Shown here one piece after another: positions 14,838 to 23,878 of a stretch of DNA of 64,000 bases (position 1 is its first letter; every line of letters starts with the position of its first letter). The notes under the pieces were generated by a model. That model worked only from the letters and a program-made list of their open reading frames with translations. It was not told the origin of the DNA and searched no databases. Both the position numbers and the translations under genes were made by a program. Source of the DNA: JANQEU01 sp965228045 (GTDB lineage Bacteria > Bacteroidota > Bacteroidia > Cytophagales > Cyclobacteriaceae); contig OZ245789.1 in NCBI GenBank assembly GCA_965228045.1, positions 3,906,001 through 3,970,000 on the forward strand, read 5' to 3'.

Positions 14838-15974
14838 TTATGCTTTCATTAGTCGATCAGAAGACAAAAAATCAATCGGCAGGTCAGTGTATCCCTGAGT
14901 TGCCAAATCAGCCAATATTTCTCCTACAACAGGAACAAACTTGAAACCATGACCGCTAAAGCCAGTCCCTATTACCACATTTGGATTTCCATTTAATTGT
15001 TCAAGCACAAAATGCTCATCCTCCGTCAAAGTATAGATACATTTACCGGACTTAACACACGTACAGTTTCCGACCTTAAAATTCAATTCCAGAAATTTCC
15101 TGAGACTATCTATCTCCTCTTCCGGTGAATCCTCCGTCGTATTCAGCGGATCAATTTCCTTTCCCGGAAAATGGCGACCGACCTTAAAACCTGCCGGTTC
15201 CGGAAACATCTCCGACAGATATGGAAATCCATAGTAGGCACCTTCCGAAGATCCATCCGAAACAAGCCAGACCGGCATCTTACCCAACTCATACTGATGA
15301 ATATCCTTTGACTGGAACCAGCCGAGGTATTGTCTTGTAGTCCGTGTTTTAAACTTTTCCTGTGGCAGTAGAGCATTGACATATCCTCCCGATGTAAATA
15401 TTATTTTGTGAGCACGGTAATTCTTGTTTTTGGTTTTCACCAAAACACCGTCACCATCGTTTGTCCAATCCATCACCATCTGATGGGTAAGGATGTCAGT
15501 ACCATTTGCCAGCGCGAGCCGAACATATTCCTGAATGGATCGCTCCGCTAAAACAAATCCAGCCTCTTTTTCAAGTAATCCAACATAATCCCGGGGCAAC
15601 TTAAATTGCGGGTAAGCATCAAAAGGTATGTCATCTACAGGGATACCGTATAGTTCTGAGGACTTTTTCACACCCTGAAGCACCCTGTCTCCAGGTCTCC
15701 CAAAGTAAGCCAATCCAATGTCATAAAACAGTCTGACTCCAGACTCCTTCTCCAGTTCCCGCCATAATTCATAACTTCTACTCAGAAGTGGGACATAATC
15801 AGAGTGTTCGAAATAAGCTTTTCTGATGATTCTGGTTTGTCCAAAATGAGATCCCTGGTCATGAGTTATTCCAAATTGCTCCAATCCCAATACCTTCAAA
15901 CCACGCTTTGACAGATGGTAACAGGTGGAACTTCCCATAGAGCCAACACCTACGACTATTACATCATAAACCAT
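14838..15974 (-). CDS. Monomeric sarcosine oxidase / N-methyltryptophan oxidase-like flavoenzyme
   Basis: The 378-residue protein has an N-terminal dinucleotide-binding motif (VIVVGVGSMGSSTCYHLSKR). GSHFGQTRIIRKAYFEH at 41-57 is the flavin-contact segment of the MSOX/SolA group. SGKCIYTLTEDEHFVLE places Cys312 at the covalent FAD attachment site of monomeric sarcosine oxidase. The C-terminal GTGFSGHGFKFVPVVGE motif is also typical. It should oxidatively demethylate or deaminate a secondary amino acid, yielding H2O2 and, for N-methyl substrates, formaldehyde. The exact substrate (sarcosine, N-methyltryptophan, pipecolate) is open. It is cytosolic with no signal peptide, and is the first of a three-gene minus-strand run ending at the DUF1684 gene. 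Confidence 0.88.
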   Translation of the reverse strand: MVYDVIVVGVGSMGSSTCYHLSKRGLKVLGLEQFGITHDQGSHFGQTRIIRKAYFEHSDYVPLLSRSYELWRELEKESGVRLFYDIGLAYFGRPGDRVLQGVKKSSELYGIPVDDIPFDAYPQFKLPRDYVGLLEKEAGFVLAERSIQEYVRLALANGTDILTHQMVMDWTNDGDGVLVKTKNKNYRAHKIIFTSGGYVNALLPQEKFKTRTTRQYLGWFQSKDIHQYELGKMPVWLVSDGSSEGAYYGFPYLSEMFPEPAGFKVGRHFPGKEIDPLNTTEDSPEEEIDSLRKFLELNFKVGNCTCVKSGKCIYTLTEDEHFVLEQLNGNPNVVIGTGFSGHGFKFVPVVGEILADLATQGYTDLPIDFLSSDRLMKA

Positions 15975-16064
15975 GATAACAATTTATGGCAACCATTCTA
16001 ATAGTGTATAAACCGCCTTGAAAATTTTGGCCAACCCGAATTATCCTTAACCGTAGTAAAGACT

Positions 16065-17222
16065 ATGTTCAAAAGGCTACCAACCTGGCTACTGGTTGTT
16101 TCTATATTCCTTTTCTCCTGCGAAGAAGAGATCGTTCCGGATGCTTATCGTCCCAAATCCAATCATGACAGATACTGGTACTCATTAAAAATTGCAAATC
16201 TGCTCAATACAGCAATTGGTAAGGAATGGGAGGCTGCCGCAAATTATCCATTTGATAACCAACATTCGATAAACCTGCCATATAAGGAGGCATTTTCCAT
16301 TCTTCCAAGGGAGCCAGGATCGGCAGGTTACAGATTCGCGGTGAAGCGAGGACAGAAGATCAACGTGGAGCTCGACCTTTTGAGTGAAGACTCTCTTATG
16401 ATTTTTATGGACCTGTTCCGTGTCATCAATGATTCTCTTGGTAACTACAGGCATGTAGCCTCGGGTGATACCCTGGGGAAGTTGGCGTTTGAGCCGCGTC
16501 AGGATGCTACATACCTCCTGAGAGTACAACCGGAGCTGCTTAGAGGCGGAAATTTCAGCATAACCATCTACGAATCGGCCACTTTAGGATTTCCAGTTGC
16601 GGGTAAAAATGTACGTGCCATCCAAAGTTTCTTTGGGGATCCGCGCGACGGAGGAAGGCGTGAACATCATGGTGTTGACATATTCGCCAGAAGACATACA
16701 CCAATCATCGCTCCAACTGAGGCCTATGTTCGGTTTGTGGGTGTAAGGGGTCTTGGCGGAAATGTCATCTGGCTGCGAGATCAAAAACGAGGCCACAGTC
16801 TGTACTTCGCTCATCTTCAGGAACAGCTCGTGGAATCGAATACGTATGTAATGCCCGGGGATACAATCGGGACGGTAGGAAATACAGGCAACGCGAGGTA
16901 CACTCCTCCTCACCTCCATTTTGGGATCTATAGTAACGGTCCCATCAATCCTTTTCATTTCATTGTCAACAATGACGACCCCATTCCGGAGGTAGGACCT
17001 GACCTGACCATACTGGGAAAACGCTTCCAATTTGAGGAAAAACCGTTGGTTCGTCTGGCCAAAAAAGGTGGTTATGAACGACTGGATACACTGGCTCATT
17101 CTGGTGAAATAGCCATAATGGGCATCAATGACAATTACATCCGAGTGAAGTCAGACAATGGGAAAGAAGGCTTCCTAAGTCGCCGGTCATTTGACCATAG
17201 CCGGGTGTCGATTGATCGATAG
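16065..17222 (+). CDS. M23 (LytM-type) metallopeptidase lipoprotein
   Basis: The 385-residue protein has a signal peptide with lipobox LFSC (Cys19). Residues 75-170 form a beta-rich region, perhaps an adaptor domain. Residues 172-300 form the M23 zinc peptidase: HHGVD (His201 and Asp205 as zinc ligands), YFAHL (His250) and HLHFG (His283, His285), so the active site is complete. The C-terminal 70 residues (GEIAIMGINDNYIRV, GKEGFLSRRSF) resemble a short SH3-like beta domain that may bind cell wall. It would cleave peptidoglycan cross-bridges or stems from an outer-membrane or inner-membrane lipid anchor. The gene is followed after 78 nt by an esterase gene on the same strand. Confidence 0.9.
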   Translation: MFKRLPTWLLVVSIFLFSCEEEIVPDAYRPKSNHDRYWYSLKIANLLNTAIGKEWEAAANYPFDNQHSINLPYKEAFSILPREPGSAGYRFAVKRGQKINVELDLLSEDSLMIFMDLFRVINDSLGNYRHVASGDTLGKLAFEPRQDATYLLRVQPELLRGGNFSITIYESATLGFPVAGKNVRAIQSFFGDPRDGGRREHHGVDIFARRHTPIIAPTEAYVRFVGVRGLGGNVIWLRDQKRGHSLYFAHLQEQLVESNTYVMPGDTIGTVGNTGNARYTPPHLHFGIYSNGPINPFHFIVNNDDPIPEVGPDLTILGKRFQFEEKPLVRLAKKGGYERLDTLAHSGEIAIMGINDNYIRVKSDNGKEGFLSRRSFDHSRVSIDR

Positions 17223-17300
17223 AAAGTGTCACTTCAAAGTATTGGAAAGCCCGGCTGATCAGGGTATCAATCAGATTTGTGGTTGATTTCAAAAAAACCT

Positions 17301-18365
17301 ATGTCCGGACTTCGAATATTCATTTGGGCTGCGACCCTGACCTTCTGTTCATGTGGAGATGAGCCCCCCAGTGTAGAACCGGTTTACAATCCAGTTACTT
17401 ACGAGCCACTTTCCACTGATTACATGACCCGATCTGAGTCTATTGGTGGCGTCTCATTTAACATTTACTTTCCCCGCAACATCACTTCGGATCTGCCGGT
17501 CCTGTATTTTAATGATGGCGATGGTTTTGAAAGACTATTCATCGCTCTTGTGGAGGAATCGGACAGACAGGTCATACTCGTAGGATTGGAAGCCGGTGCA
17601 AACAGGAATGACAAATACATCCCTTATGATGACCCCTGGGTACAGGCCAATTGGGGCAATTATGAACCACAGGCTAAAGAATACACAGATATTATAGTCA
17701 ATGAAATCATTCCTTACATAGATAGTGAGTTCCCAACAGACGAGTCTAGAAGAGCAATTTTTGGAATTTCTTTGGGTGGTCTTCATGCCACTTACGCTCA
17801 TTTTGAATATCCGGAAGTTTTCTCCTTTTCGGCTGGCATATCGCCGTCTTACTGGGTGGCGGACTACAAGATCCTGGAAGAAGTACCTTCGGACTTTTCC
17901 GAAAACAACCGGGTATATTTTGATATTGGCACTGCGGAATGGAATTACTATTTACCCCTCATTCCTGAGCTAAAGCTAAAGGGTTTAAAATACGGGGAAC
18001 AGATCTTTTATTATGAAGTAGAAGGAGCAGCACATACACCGACCCATTGGCAAAAAAGAATGCATATCCCTTATAAAATCTTCATAGAAGACCTACAGGG
18101 ACTTACTCCATCAGACGTTAATGTGCTCATTGAGTGTATACCAAGCCAATCAAATCCCGGCAGGACATTTCAAAGGATCAATCCAGTGGCCTCATTTGAT
18201 GAGGGTATTCAATATTCACTGACTACTGAATGTAACTACGAAATCATTCAGGGTGAAGGGGTGGTACAGAAAGACGGTCAATTTGCAGTGGATGGGTCAA
18301 ACCTTACGGTCGACATTTCTTATAAGGCATGGAGTGATCAGCTTACCCTCTCCAACTGCCGTTGA
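17301..18365 (+). CDS. Esterase D/enterochelin-esterase-like lipoprotein with C-terminal extension
   Basis: ATG at 17301 gives 354 residues starting MSGLRIFIWAATLTFCSCGD, a lipoprotein signal with Cys16 or Cys18. An in-frame TTG at 17277 is possible but breaks the signal peptide. The alpha/beta-hydrolase domain at about 45-265 has nucleophile elbow GISLGG (Ser157), then Asp208 in FDIGTAEW, and His245 or His249 in GAAHTPTHW, completing a triad. The segment LPVLYFNDGDGFER fits the oxyanion region. About 85 extra residues after 270 contain Cys pairs (VLIECIPSQ, TTECNYEI, TLSNCR) and look like a small immunoglobulin-like domain. It likely hydrolyses an ester in the periplasm or at the outer surface; the substrate is unknown. 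Confidence 0.82.
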   Translation: MSGLRIFIWAATLTFCSCGDEPPSVEPVYNPVTYEPLSTDYMTRSESIGGVSFNIYFPRNITSDLPVLYFNDGDGFERLFIALVEESDRQVILVGLEAGANRNDKYIPYDDPWVQANWGNYEPQAKEYTDIIVNEIIPYIDSEFPTDESRRAIFGISLGGLHATYAHFEYPEVFSFSAGISPSYWVADYKILEEVPSDFSENNRVYFDIGTAEWNYYLPLIPELKLKGLKYGEQIFYYEVEGAAHTPTHWQKRMHIPYKIFIEDLQGLTPSDVNVLIECIPSQSNPGRTFQRINPVASFDEGIQYSLTTECNYEIIQGEGVVQKDGQFAVDGSNLTVDISYKAWSDQLTLSNCR

Positions 18366-18407
18366 AATAAAGCACGGTAACATCTGCTGGCTCATCCTGC
18401 TAATGTT

Positions 18408-18438
18408 ATCTTCAATTGGTAATTTCGCAATTGAAGAT
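18408..18438 (+). promoter_or_regulatory. Perfect hairpin covering the start codon of the DUF3352-like gene
   Basis: ATCTTCAATTG (18408-18418) and CAATTGAAGAT (18428-18438) are perfect 11-bp inverted repeats with a 9-nt loop. The second arm includes the ribosome-binding region and the first two bases of the ATG at 18437. The structure could block translation initiation. It lacks a following U-run, so it is a poor terminator for the esterase gene 43 nt upstream. Confidence 0.55.
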
Positions 18439-21130
18439 GCTCCGAAATACACTGATATTCTTGTCTGTCATTTTACTGGCGGGAGCCGGTTACCTCGCTT
18501 ATGATACCTGGATCAAAGACTCCGATCTGAACGTCTGGAGTTTTGTTCCCGAAAATGCCATCTACATATACGAAAATCATGATGCTGCGGCTTCCCTGGA
18601 GATGGCGGAAAGCACACAATCCTGGAAATTGATTTCGGTGCTTGAAGGCATAAAAGGAGTAAATCAGACGATGGACTACCTGGACAGTTTGCTGAACAAT
18701 GAAGGTAAAAGTCGGGAACTCATCAAGAATATGCCGTTATCGGTCAGCTGTCACCTTACCTCACAAAATTCTTTTGACTTCCTTTATGTGTTGGAGGTAA
18801 GAAACAATGAATTGTACAACTCCATCAATAAAATCCAGTCGGCTTTTCGAGAAGATGGCTATACGAAAAAGGTAAGGTCCTACCTGGATTTCAACATCAG
18901 TGAATTTTCTAAAAAAAGCCAGGTAGAATTCACCTATATCTTCTATAAAAACTTTTTTATAGGAAGTCGTACGGCCTACCTGGTTGAAGATGCAATCCGT
19001 GTTTTTTCGACTTCGGATACACCGGGCTTCCGGGAAGTCAATCCGGAATTATTTGAAATCGTAAAACTGAAAAAGGACCTCGGCAATCTCTTCATAAATC
19101 TAAGGGAAGTCCGCAATTTTTTAAGAGCCTTTGACAAGGACATCCTGGAATTTGAATTCGGGAAAAGTGCTTTTTTTGATATGGAGATCACTGATGAAAC
19201 CATACAACTTGATGGTTTTGCCTATCCGGACAAAAAAGGACTTCTGAACCAGATGAAAAACATAGATGGATCCCTTTTTGATCTCGCAGAAATTGTGTCC
19301 AACGATGAGGCGCTTTTCCATCACTTTAGTTTTAGAAACTCATTATCATTTAGGGAAAATATACTACTGGAGCTGGGTCCGGACATGAAGTCCAGCAAAG
19401 CCGGAGTACTCGCCGAATACGACTTTGATGTCGACCATACTTTTACACTTGCGGATCAGGAAGCTGGTATCGGGGTAAGATATTCGCGGGGAGAGACTTT
19501 CAGGACATTATATCTGAAGGTTCAGGAAAGCGAAAATGCATGGACCTTCTTCCAAACCGGAGCTGAACGTATCGCCCGGAGCCAGGAAAATGAGCTTTTC
19601 ACCGAGAACTACGATGGTTTTGAGATCATAAAACTGAACATCCCGAATTTTCCCGGATCCATACTGGGGCAGGTGGCCAGGGGATTTGAGGAGTGTTATT
19701 TTACCAGATACAGGAATTACCTGCTATTTGCCAATAATCTTCAGGGGCTTAGAAAAAACATTGACGACATACAGGAGGAAAATACATGGCGTAAATCTCT
19801 GCGAAAAATTGATTTTCTTGAAAAAACAAACCCCCAGGCCAATTATAGTCTTTTTATCAACACAGCTGCCGTCTGGAACCATATGATCAGAGTGCTGGAC
19901 CCTAAGTGGCAAGATTTTGCGAACAGCAACGAATTTGTATTAAAGCAATTTGACAACATCTCCGTGCAGTTCAATCAGACTGATGGTCGGTTTTTTACCA
20001 ATATAATCGCAGATATCCCGGACGCCGGTGATTTAGGTGACAGCAATCCCGTAGAAGAACGAACGATATTCCTGGATCAACCCATTGGCACAAAGCCCTT
20101 TCTCTTCCAGAACAAGGAAGGAAAGTTTGATATAGTGGTGCAGGATACTACTAACAGGTTATTTATGATCAGTAATGACTTTCGGGTACTGTGGGATGTT
20201 GAGCTGGGTGAAAAAATCCGCCGGGATATTGAAACAATCGACTTTTATAACAATGGAAATGAGCAATTCATCTTCATTACCAAATCCGCCATTCATGTAA
20301 TTGACAAAGAAGGTACGTATGTCCCGGGTTTTCCGGTTTCACTGGACATGGCCACGGAACTTACTCATCTTAGCATTATCGATTACGATGGCAACAAGCG
20401 CTACCGATTTGGCATAGCGGATGCAGATGGAAAAGTCTATCTGACAGACAAGAACGGAAAACCTCTTGAGGGCTGGAATCCACGCTATTTTAAGGGTCCC
20501 GTCACCGAGGCTCCTCTTCACTATCGTATCGGAAACCGTGACCTGATTATGATCCAGCTTGAGCGCGGAGAGATCCATATGCTTAGCCGACGAGCAAGAG
20601 ATTTTCCTGGTTTCCCAATGAAACTCAATGAAAGCATTGCGAACCATTATAACCTGGTGCCTGGAAGTGATTTCGCCTCTTCACGTTTGACCACGATAAC
20701 CCGTCCAGGCGAACTGATGGTGGTTGATCTTAAGGCATCGGTCTTAAATCGTGAAGAACTTTTCAAGCCAACAGCTAATACGGAATTCAGTATTGTGAAC
20801 AGTATTTCAGGAAGGTCCTTTATCATCCTCAGGAAATCCGAGAATCAGTATGATATTCTGGATCGCAATGGGAACATTCTATTTCAGAAAGACTACCTGG
20901 ATGATGATTTCTTTATCCAGTATTATGATCTGAGTCCCAGTCGACAGTATGTGGTAATCGGGAATCCCCGGGATCAATTCGTATATATCTATGACATAAA
21001 AGGTAACCTGATCACCAGCAGACCCCTCCTGGGAAATAATCCGATCAGCATGATCTACTCGGGAAATACGGATGAGCATCAAATCTATCTGGCGCACCAG
21101 AACGAATTGAAGCTCATCCAGTTAAATTAG
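18437..21130 (+). CDS. Large DUF3352-like protein with C-terminal propeller-like region
   Basis: The 897-residue protein starts at ATG 18437 (MLRNTLIFLSVILLAGAGYLAY), with one N-terminal membrane helix and the rest probably periplasmic. Residues 30-560 resemble DUF3352-type sequence: SFVPENAIYIYENHDAAASL near the start, then repeated segments on a SLFINTAAVWNHM-like theme. From about 575 to the end there are repeated beta-strand units (LFMISNDFRVLWDVELG, VIDKEGTYVPGFPVSLD, LTDKNGKPLEGWNPRYF, YIYDIKGNLI) that look like a beta-propeller. No catalytic motif is visible. The 3' end overlaps the convergent MATE gene by 4 nt. An envelope scaffold or binding role is plausible. The family assignment is tentative. 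Confidence 0.7.
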   Translation: MLRNTLIFLSVILLAGAGYLAYDTWIKDSDLNVWSFVPENAIYIYENHDAAASLEMAESTQSWKLISVLEGIKGVNQTMDYLDSLLNNEGKSRELIKNMPLSVSCHLTSQNSFDFLYVLEVRNNELYNSINKIQSAFREDGYTKKVRSYLDFNISEFSKKSQVEFTYIFYKNFFIGSRTAYLVEDAIRVFSTSDTPGFREVNPELFEIVKLKKDLGNLFINLREVRNFLRAFDKDILEFEFGKSAFFDMEITDETIQLDGFAYPDKKGLLNQMKNIDGSLFDLAEIVSNDEALFHHFSFRNSLSFRENILLELGPDMKSSKAGVLAEYDFDVDHTFTLADQEAGIGVRYSRGETFRTLYLKVQESENAWTFFQTGAERIARSQENELFTENYDGFEIIKLNIPNFPGSILGQVARGFEECYFTRYRNYLLFANNLQGLRKNIDDIQEENTWRKSLRKIDFLEKTNPQANYSLFINTAAVWNHMIRVLDPKWQDFANSNEFVLKQFDNISVQFNQTDGRFFTNIIADIPDAGDLGDSNPVEERTIFLDQPIGTKPFLFQNKEGKFDIVVQDTTNRLFMISNDFRVLWDVELGEKIRRDIETIDFYNNGNEQFIFITKSAIHVIDKEGTYVPGFPVSLDMATELTHLSIIDYDGNKRYRFGIADADGKVYLTDKNGKPLEGWNPRYFKGPVTEAPLHYRIGNRDLIMIQLERGEIHMLSRRARDFPGFPMKLNESIANHYNLVPGSDFASSRLTTITRPGELMVVDLKASVLNREELFKPTANTEFSIVNSISGRSFIILRKSENQYDILDRNGNILFQKDYLDDDFFIQYYDLSPSRQYVVIGNPRDQFVYIYDIKGNLITSRPLLGNNPISMIYSGNTDEHQIYLAHQNELKLIQLN

Positions 21131-22524
21131 ACCTTTACAGTTTTCCATTTACCTCTTCTGAAAATCACAATCGCCACTATGGCGTATAGGGAATGCGCAA
21201 AAGCAATGGATATAAACACCCCGTTTTCATTGAATCCAAGCGGGATGGACAATGAATAAGCCACTGGAATTTGTATCAACCAGAACACAATCAAGCTGAT
21301 CACAGTAGGTGTGTATGTATCACCTGCCCCATTGAAGGCCTGGCCCAACACCATGCCGTAAGCGAAAAAGATGTAGCCAAAGCAAATGATCTGTAAGGCA
21401 GATTTTCCAATTGCCTGAACCTGGACTTCATCGCTGAACAACTGCAGTACAGGTGTGGAAAGGACAAAAAACACGACAGCGATGGAAACAAGGAAGATCG
21501 TGTTATACAATGCTATTCTCCAAACGGAGGTTTCAGCCCGATCCGGAAAATTAGCTCCCAGATTTTGACCAACCAGCGTTGCAGCAGCGTTTGCCATACC
21601 CCATGAGGGAAGTAATGTGAAGACAATTATCCTGAACGCGATGGTGTAGCCAGCCAGTGCCTCGCTGCCGAATTCAGATATTACCCTCACCAGAAATATC
21701 CAGCTCATCGATTCTATCATAAACTGGCCAATTCCTCCCCCGGAAACCTTGATCAATTCAATGACGGTCTTAGCACGCATGACGAAATTATTCCATCCTA
21801 TTTTGATCACAGAGGAACCATTTACAAGGTGATACACCTGATAAAGTACGCCCACAGATCGACCGGTGGTGGTTGCGATCGCTGCTCCCATCACCCCAAA
21901 AGCGGGTATTGGCCCCCATCCAAAAATCAGGATCGGATCAAGGATTATATTAAGACCATTGGCTATCCAAAGAGATCTCATCGCTATGGATGCATCTCCT
22001 GCACCCCGGAAGATGGCATTGATCAGAAAAAGCAATAAGATGCTGACATTACCGGCGTACATGACCTTGGTATAGCCGACACCCTCACGTATCAAATCCG
22101 GCTCACCCCCCATCAGCATTAGGATGTCTTCGGCGAAGAAGAATCCAAAGCCACCCAAAAGCGCACCAACCGAAACTGCCAGAATGATTGCCTGAAAACC
22201 GGCATCAGCGGCTCTTTTGTATTTCTTTTCGCCTACTCTTCGTGCCACAATAGCCGTAGCGGCCATACTCATACCCACAGCCATAGAATAAATGATCATC
22301 AGTACGGATTCTGTAAGTCCTACAGTTGCGACGGCATTGACACTGACACGGGAAACAAAGAATACGTCCACTACCGCAAAGAGTGATTCCATGATCATCT
22401 CGGCTATCATGGGAACAGATAACAGAAAGATGGCTTTATTGATACTACCGGAAGTGAATTCCTTCTCGGAGCCTTTTAAAGCGGATACGAATAACTTTAA
22501 AAATTTTTTAGTACTACGAAACAT
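21127..22524 (-). CDS. MATE family efflux transporter
   Basis: The 465-residue inner-membrane protein has about twelve hydrophobic helices in two MatE halves. The first half opens with GSINKAIFLLSVPMIAEMIM and contains TVGLTESVLMIIYSMAVGMS. The second half, from about residue 240, contains FMIESMSWIFLVRVISEFG and LVGQNLGA. These are typical of NorM-like antiporters that expel drugs, cations or metabolites using Na+ or H+. The substrate is unknown. The ATG at 22524 is preceded by a leader containing three mutually complementary GTTCTGC-type elements that may control expression. The last bases overlap the stop of the convergent gene at 21130. Confidence 0.9.
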   Translation of the reverse strand: MFRSTKKFLKLFVSALKGSEKEFTSGSINKAIFLLSVPMIAEMIMESLFAVVDVFFVSRVSVNAVATVGLTESVLMIIYSMAVGMSMAATAIVARRVGEKKYKRAADAGFQAIILAVSVGALLGGFGFFFAEDILMLMGGEPDLIREGVGYTKVMYAGNVSILLLFLINAIFRGAGDASIAMRSLWIANGLNIILDPILIFGWGPIPAFGVMGAAIATTTGRSVGVLYQVYHLVNGSSVIKIGWNNFVMRAKTVIELIKVSGGGIGQFMIESMSWIFLVRVISEFGSEALAGYTIAFRIIVFTLLPSWGMANAAATLVGQNLGANFPDRAETSVWRIALYNTIFLVSIAVVFFVLSTPVLQLFSDEVQVQAIGKSALQIICFGYIFFAYGMVLGQAFNGAGDTYTPTVISLIVFWLIQIPVAYSLSIPLGFNENGVFISIAFAHSLYAIVAIVIFRRGKWKTVKV

Positions 22525-22556
22525 TTGTCAGAGAATTAAGAATTGGAATTGAGTGA

Positions 22557-22608
22557 GTTCTGCCCGGATTATCGGGCAAAGCAGAACGAGGAAAATGTTG
22601 TTCTGCTT
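22557..22608 (-). promoter_or_regulatory. Switch-like leader with two mutually exclusive hairpins upstream of the MATE gene
   Basis: GTTCTGC occurs at 22557-22563 and 22600-22606, and its complement GCAGAAC at 22581-22587. The middle element can pair with the right copy (9 bp, 22579-22587 with 22600-22608, 12-nt loop). It can instead pair with the left copy (7 bp), around an inner 5-bp GCCCG/CGGGC hairpin that would compete for two of the same bases. In the minus transcript the first hairpin forms early and the second nearer the start codon, 33 nt upstream of ATG 22524. This is attenuator or riboswitch geometry. It matches no RNA class that I recognise. Confidence 0.45.
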
Positions 22609-22857
22609 ATGAGTTTGGCGTAATGCCAATAAATTCTATGACCACTCGTAGCTTCATGATGGCGCAATTATAGCGGGTTCTTTCGAAATATGTGTTATCC
22701 GAACATTAACTTTTTTTTGAAAAGAAAAATCGCATAAGATTCGCAATGAGTTTCCCTGATCTCTAATTTCTAAATAAATTCGCCTCAATCATCATTTAAA
22801 TTGATATTGGGACTGAATTACACGCGCGCTAAACATTTCATTTTATTTAGATTCGCG

Positions 22858-22865
22858 TATCTTTT
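22858..22865 (+). promoter_or_regulatory. Weak candidate promoter of the nucleotidyltransferase-like gene
   Basis: TATCTTTT has one mismatch to TAnnTTTG and is preceded 18 nt upstream by TTTC in place of TTTG. It lies 20 nt before the ATG at 22886. Confidence 0.25.
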
Positions 22866-22885
22866 CAGCACAGGGCCGTCTGTAT

Positions 22886-23878
22886 ATGAATAAAAACTAC
22901 TCAACCTATCTAGAAAACCTAAAAGGAAGACGCTACGACGAAGAGCTTCATGGGCCCTACCTGAGTGATGGGTTTCAAAAAACGAAGTATCCGGATCCCG
23001 TAAAATATGCCCTGGAAGCGATGCAGGAAATCGATCCCTCTTACAGTTATAAGCTCTTTTCTTCCTTCAGAGGCACTCAGAATCTAATAACTCAAAAACT
23101 AAGAGCTAAAGGGTTGGTAGTAGATGTACGGTATCAGGGGTCTCACAATACAGGTGCGCACATTGACTTATTTGGTGGACTGGAATTGATTGTACTTCTT
23201 AAAAAATACAAGAAACCAAGTCAGGATGTTGCGACCCTTGCCCGGGAAATCATCAATATCCTGAACGAATCTCAGGCTTATAATAAAGTAGATTACTCCA
23301 AAAGACATCATATACACATCAAGACAAGGAAACCTGTGACGACAGTCACCATAATTCCTGCAATCTGGGTGGAGACCAATCTTTACAAAAAATCCCATCT
23401 TGAAATAAACATGGGCATCTGTGAGTACAACTTTGCCGAGAAAAAGCGAAAAAGCTATCTACCTTTTCTGAATATGGCAAGGTTGAACAGGAAAGACAAG
23501 ATGACCGGAGGAACCCTCAAGGGACTCATCAGGTTATTACAATCCATCATTGCAGATAGTCAAAGACGTATCAATATCTCGTTTGATGAGGTAGTAGGGA
23601 TGGCTTACAACATAAAGGCATCAGAACTAAAACTCGCTCCCGAAAATCAATTGGTAGCACTCGTGAAATTTTCTGAGCAGCTGACTCGACTGACGAAAAG
23701 TTCTGAATACAGCAGGTCCCTTCTTAGTCCGGGAAGAAGAGAATACGTTTTTGGACAGGAGCTTCGTCATAATGACCTGAAACCTCTAAAAACAGAAGTG
23801 GATCAGTTAATTGAAGATATCAATGAATCCCTTAGACCTGACGGCAAGACTATCGAGGATTCACTCCCCTACAACTGA
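22886..23878 (+). CDS. Nucleotidyltransferase-fold (CD-NTase/OAS-like) protein lacking catalytic acids
   Basis: The 330-residue soluble protein follows the layout of OAS-like/CD-NTase nucleotidyltransferases. A glycine-serine turn, QGSHNTGAHIDLFGGLELIV, lies at 84-103. A third strand has TTVTIIPAIWVE at 152-163, and a helical C-terminal half has LKGLIRLLQSIIAD and ISFDEVVGMAYNI. In active members the first strand carries DxD about 12 residues after GS and the third strand reads vDvvPA. Here these positions are Gly98, Glu100 and Thr155, so all three metal-binding Asp are gone. It is probably a pseudo-enzyme that binds nucleotide or protein, or a divergent non-catalytic subunit. No CBASS effector, ligase or sensor genes are adjacent. 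The fold call is by pattern. Confidence 0.6.
   Translation: MNKNYSTYLENLKGRRYDEELHGPYLSDGFQKTKYPDPVKYALEAMQEIDPSYSYKLFSSFRGTQNLITQKLRAKGLVVDVRYQGSHNTGAHIDLFGGLELIVLLKKYKKPSQDVATLAREIINILNESQAYNKVDYSKRHHIHIKTRKPVTTVTIIPAIWVETNLYKKSHLEINMGICEYNFAEKKRKSYLPFLNMARLNRKDKMTGGTLKGLIRLLQSIIADSQRRINISFDEVVGMAYNIKASELKLAPENQLVALVKFSEQLTRLTKSSEYSRSLLSPGRREYVFGQELRHNDLKPLKTEVDQLIEDINESLRPDGKTIEDSLPYN

Larger units (their letters stand above)
22525..22885. other. 361-bp intergenic region between MATE and nucleotidyltransferase-like genes
   Basis: This is the longest gene-free stretch of the window. The left third holds the inverted-repeat leader of the MATE gene (22557-22608). The right end holds a weak promoter for the plus-strand gene (22858-22865). 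The middle (about 22610-22850) is AT-rich with stop codons in all frames. I see no tRNA, recognised riboswitch or further conserved-looking element there. Confidence 0.6.

Noticed and set aside
22886..23878. A CBASS-type defence island around the nucleotidyltransferase-like gene
   Set aside because: No effector, ubiquitin-like, HORMA or TRIP13-type gene is adjacent, and the catalytic residues are missing.
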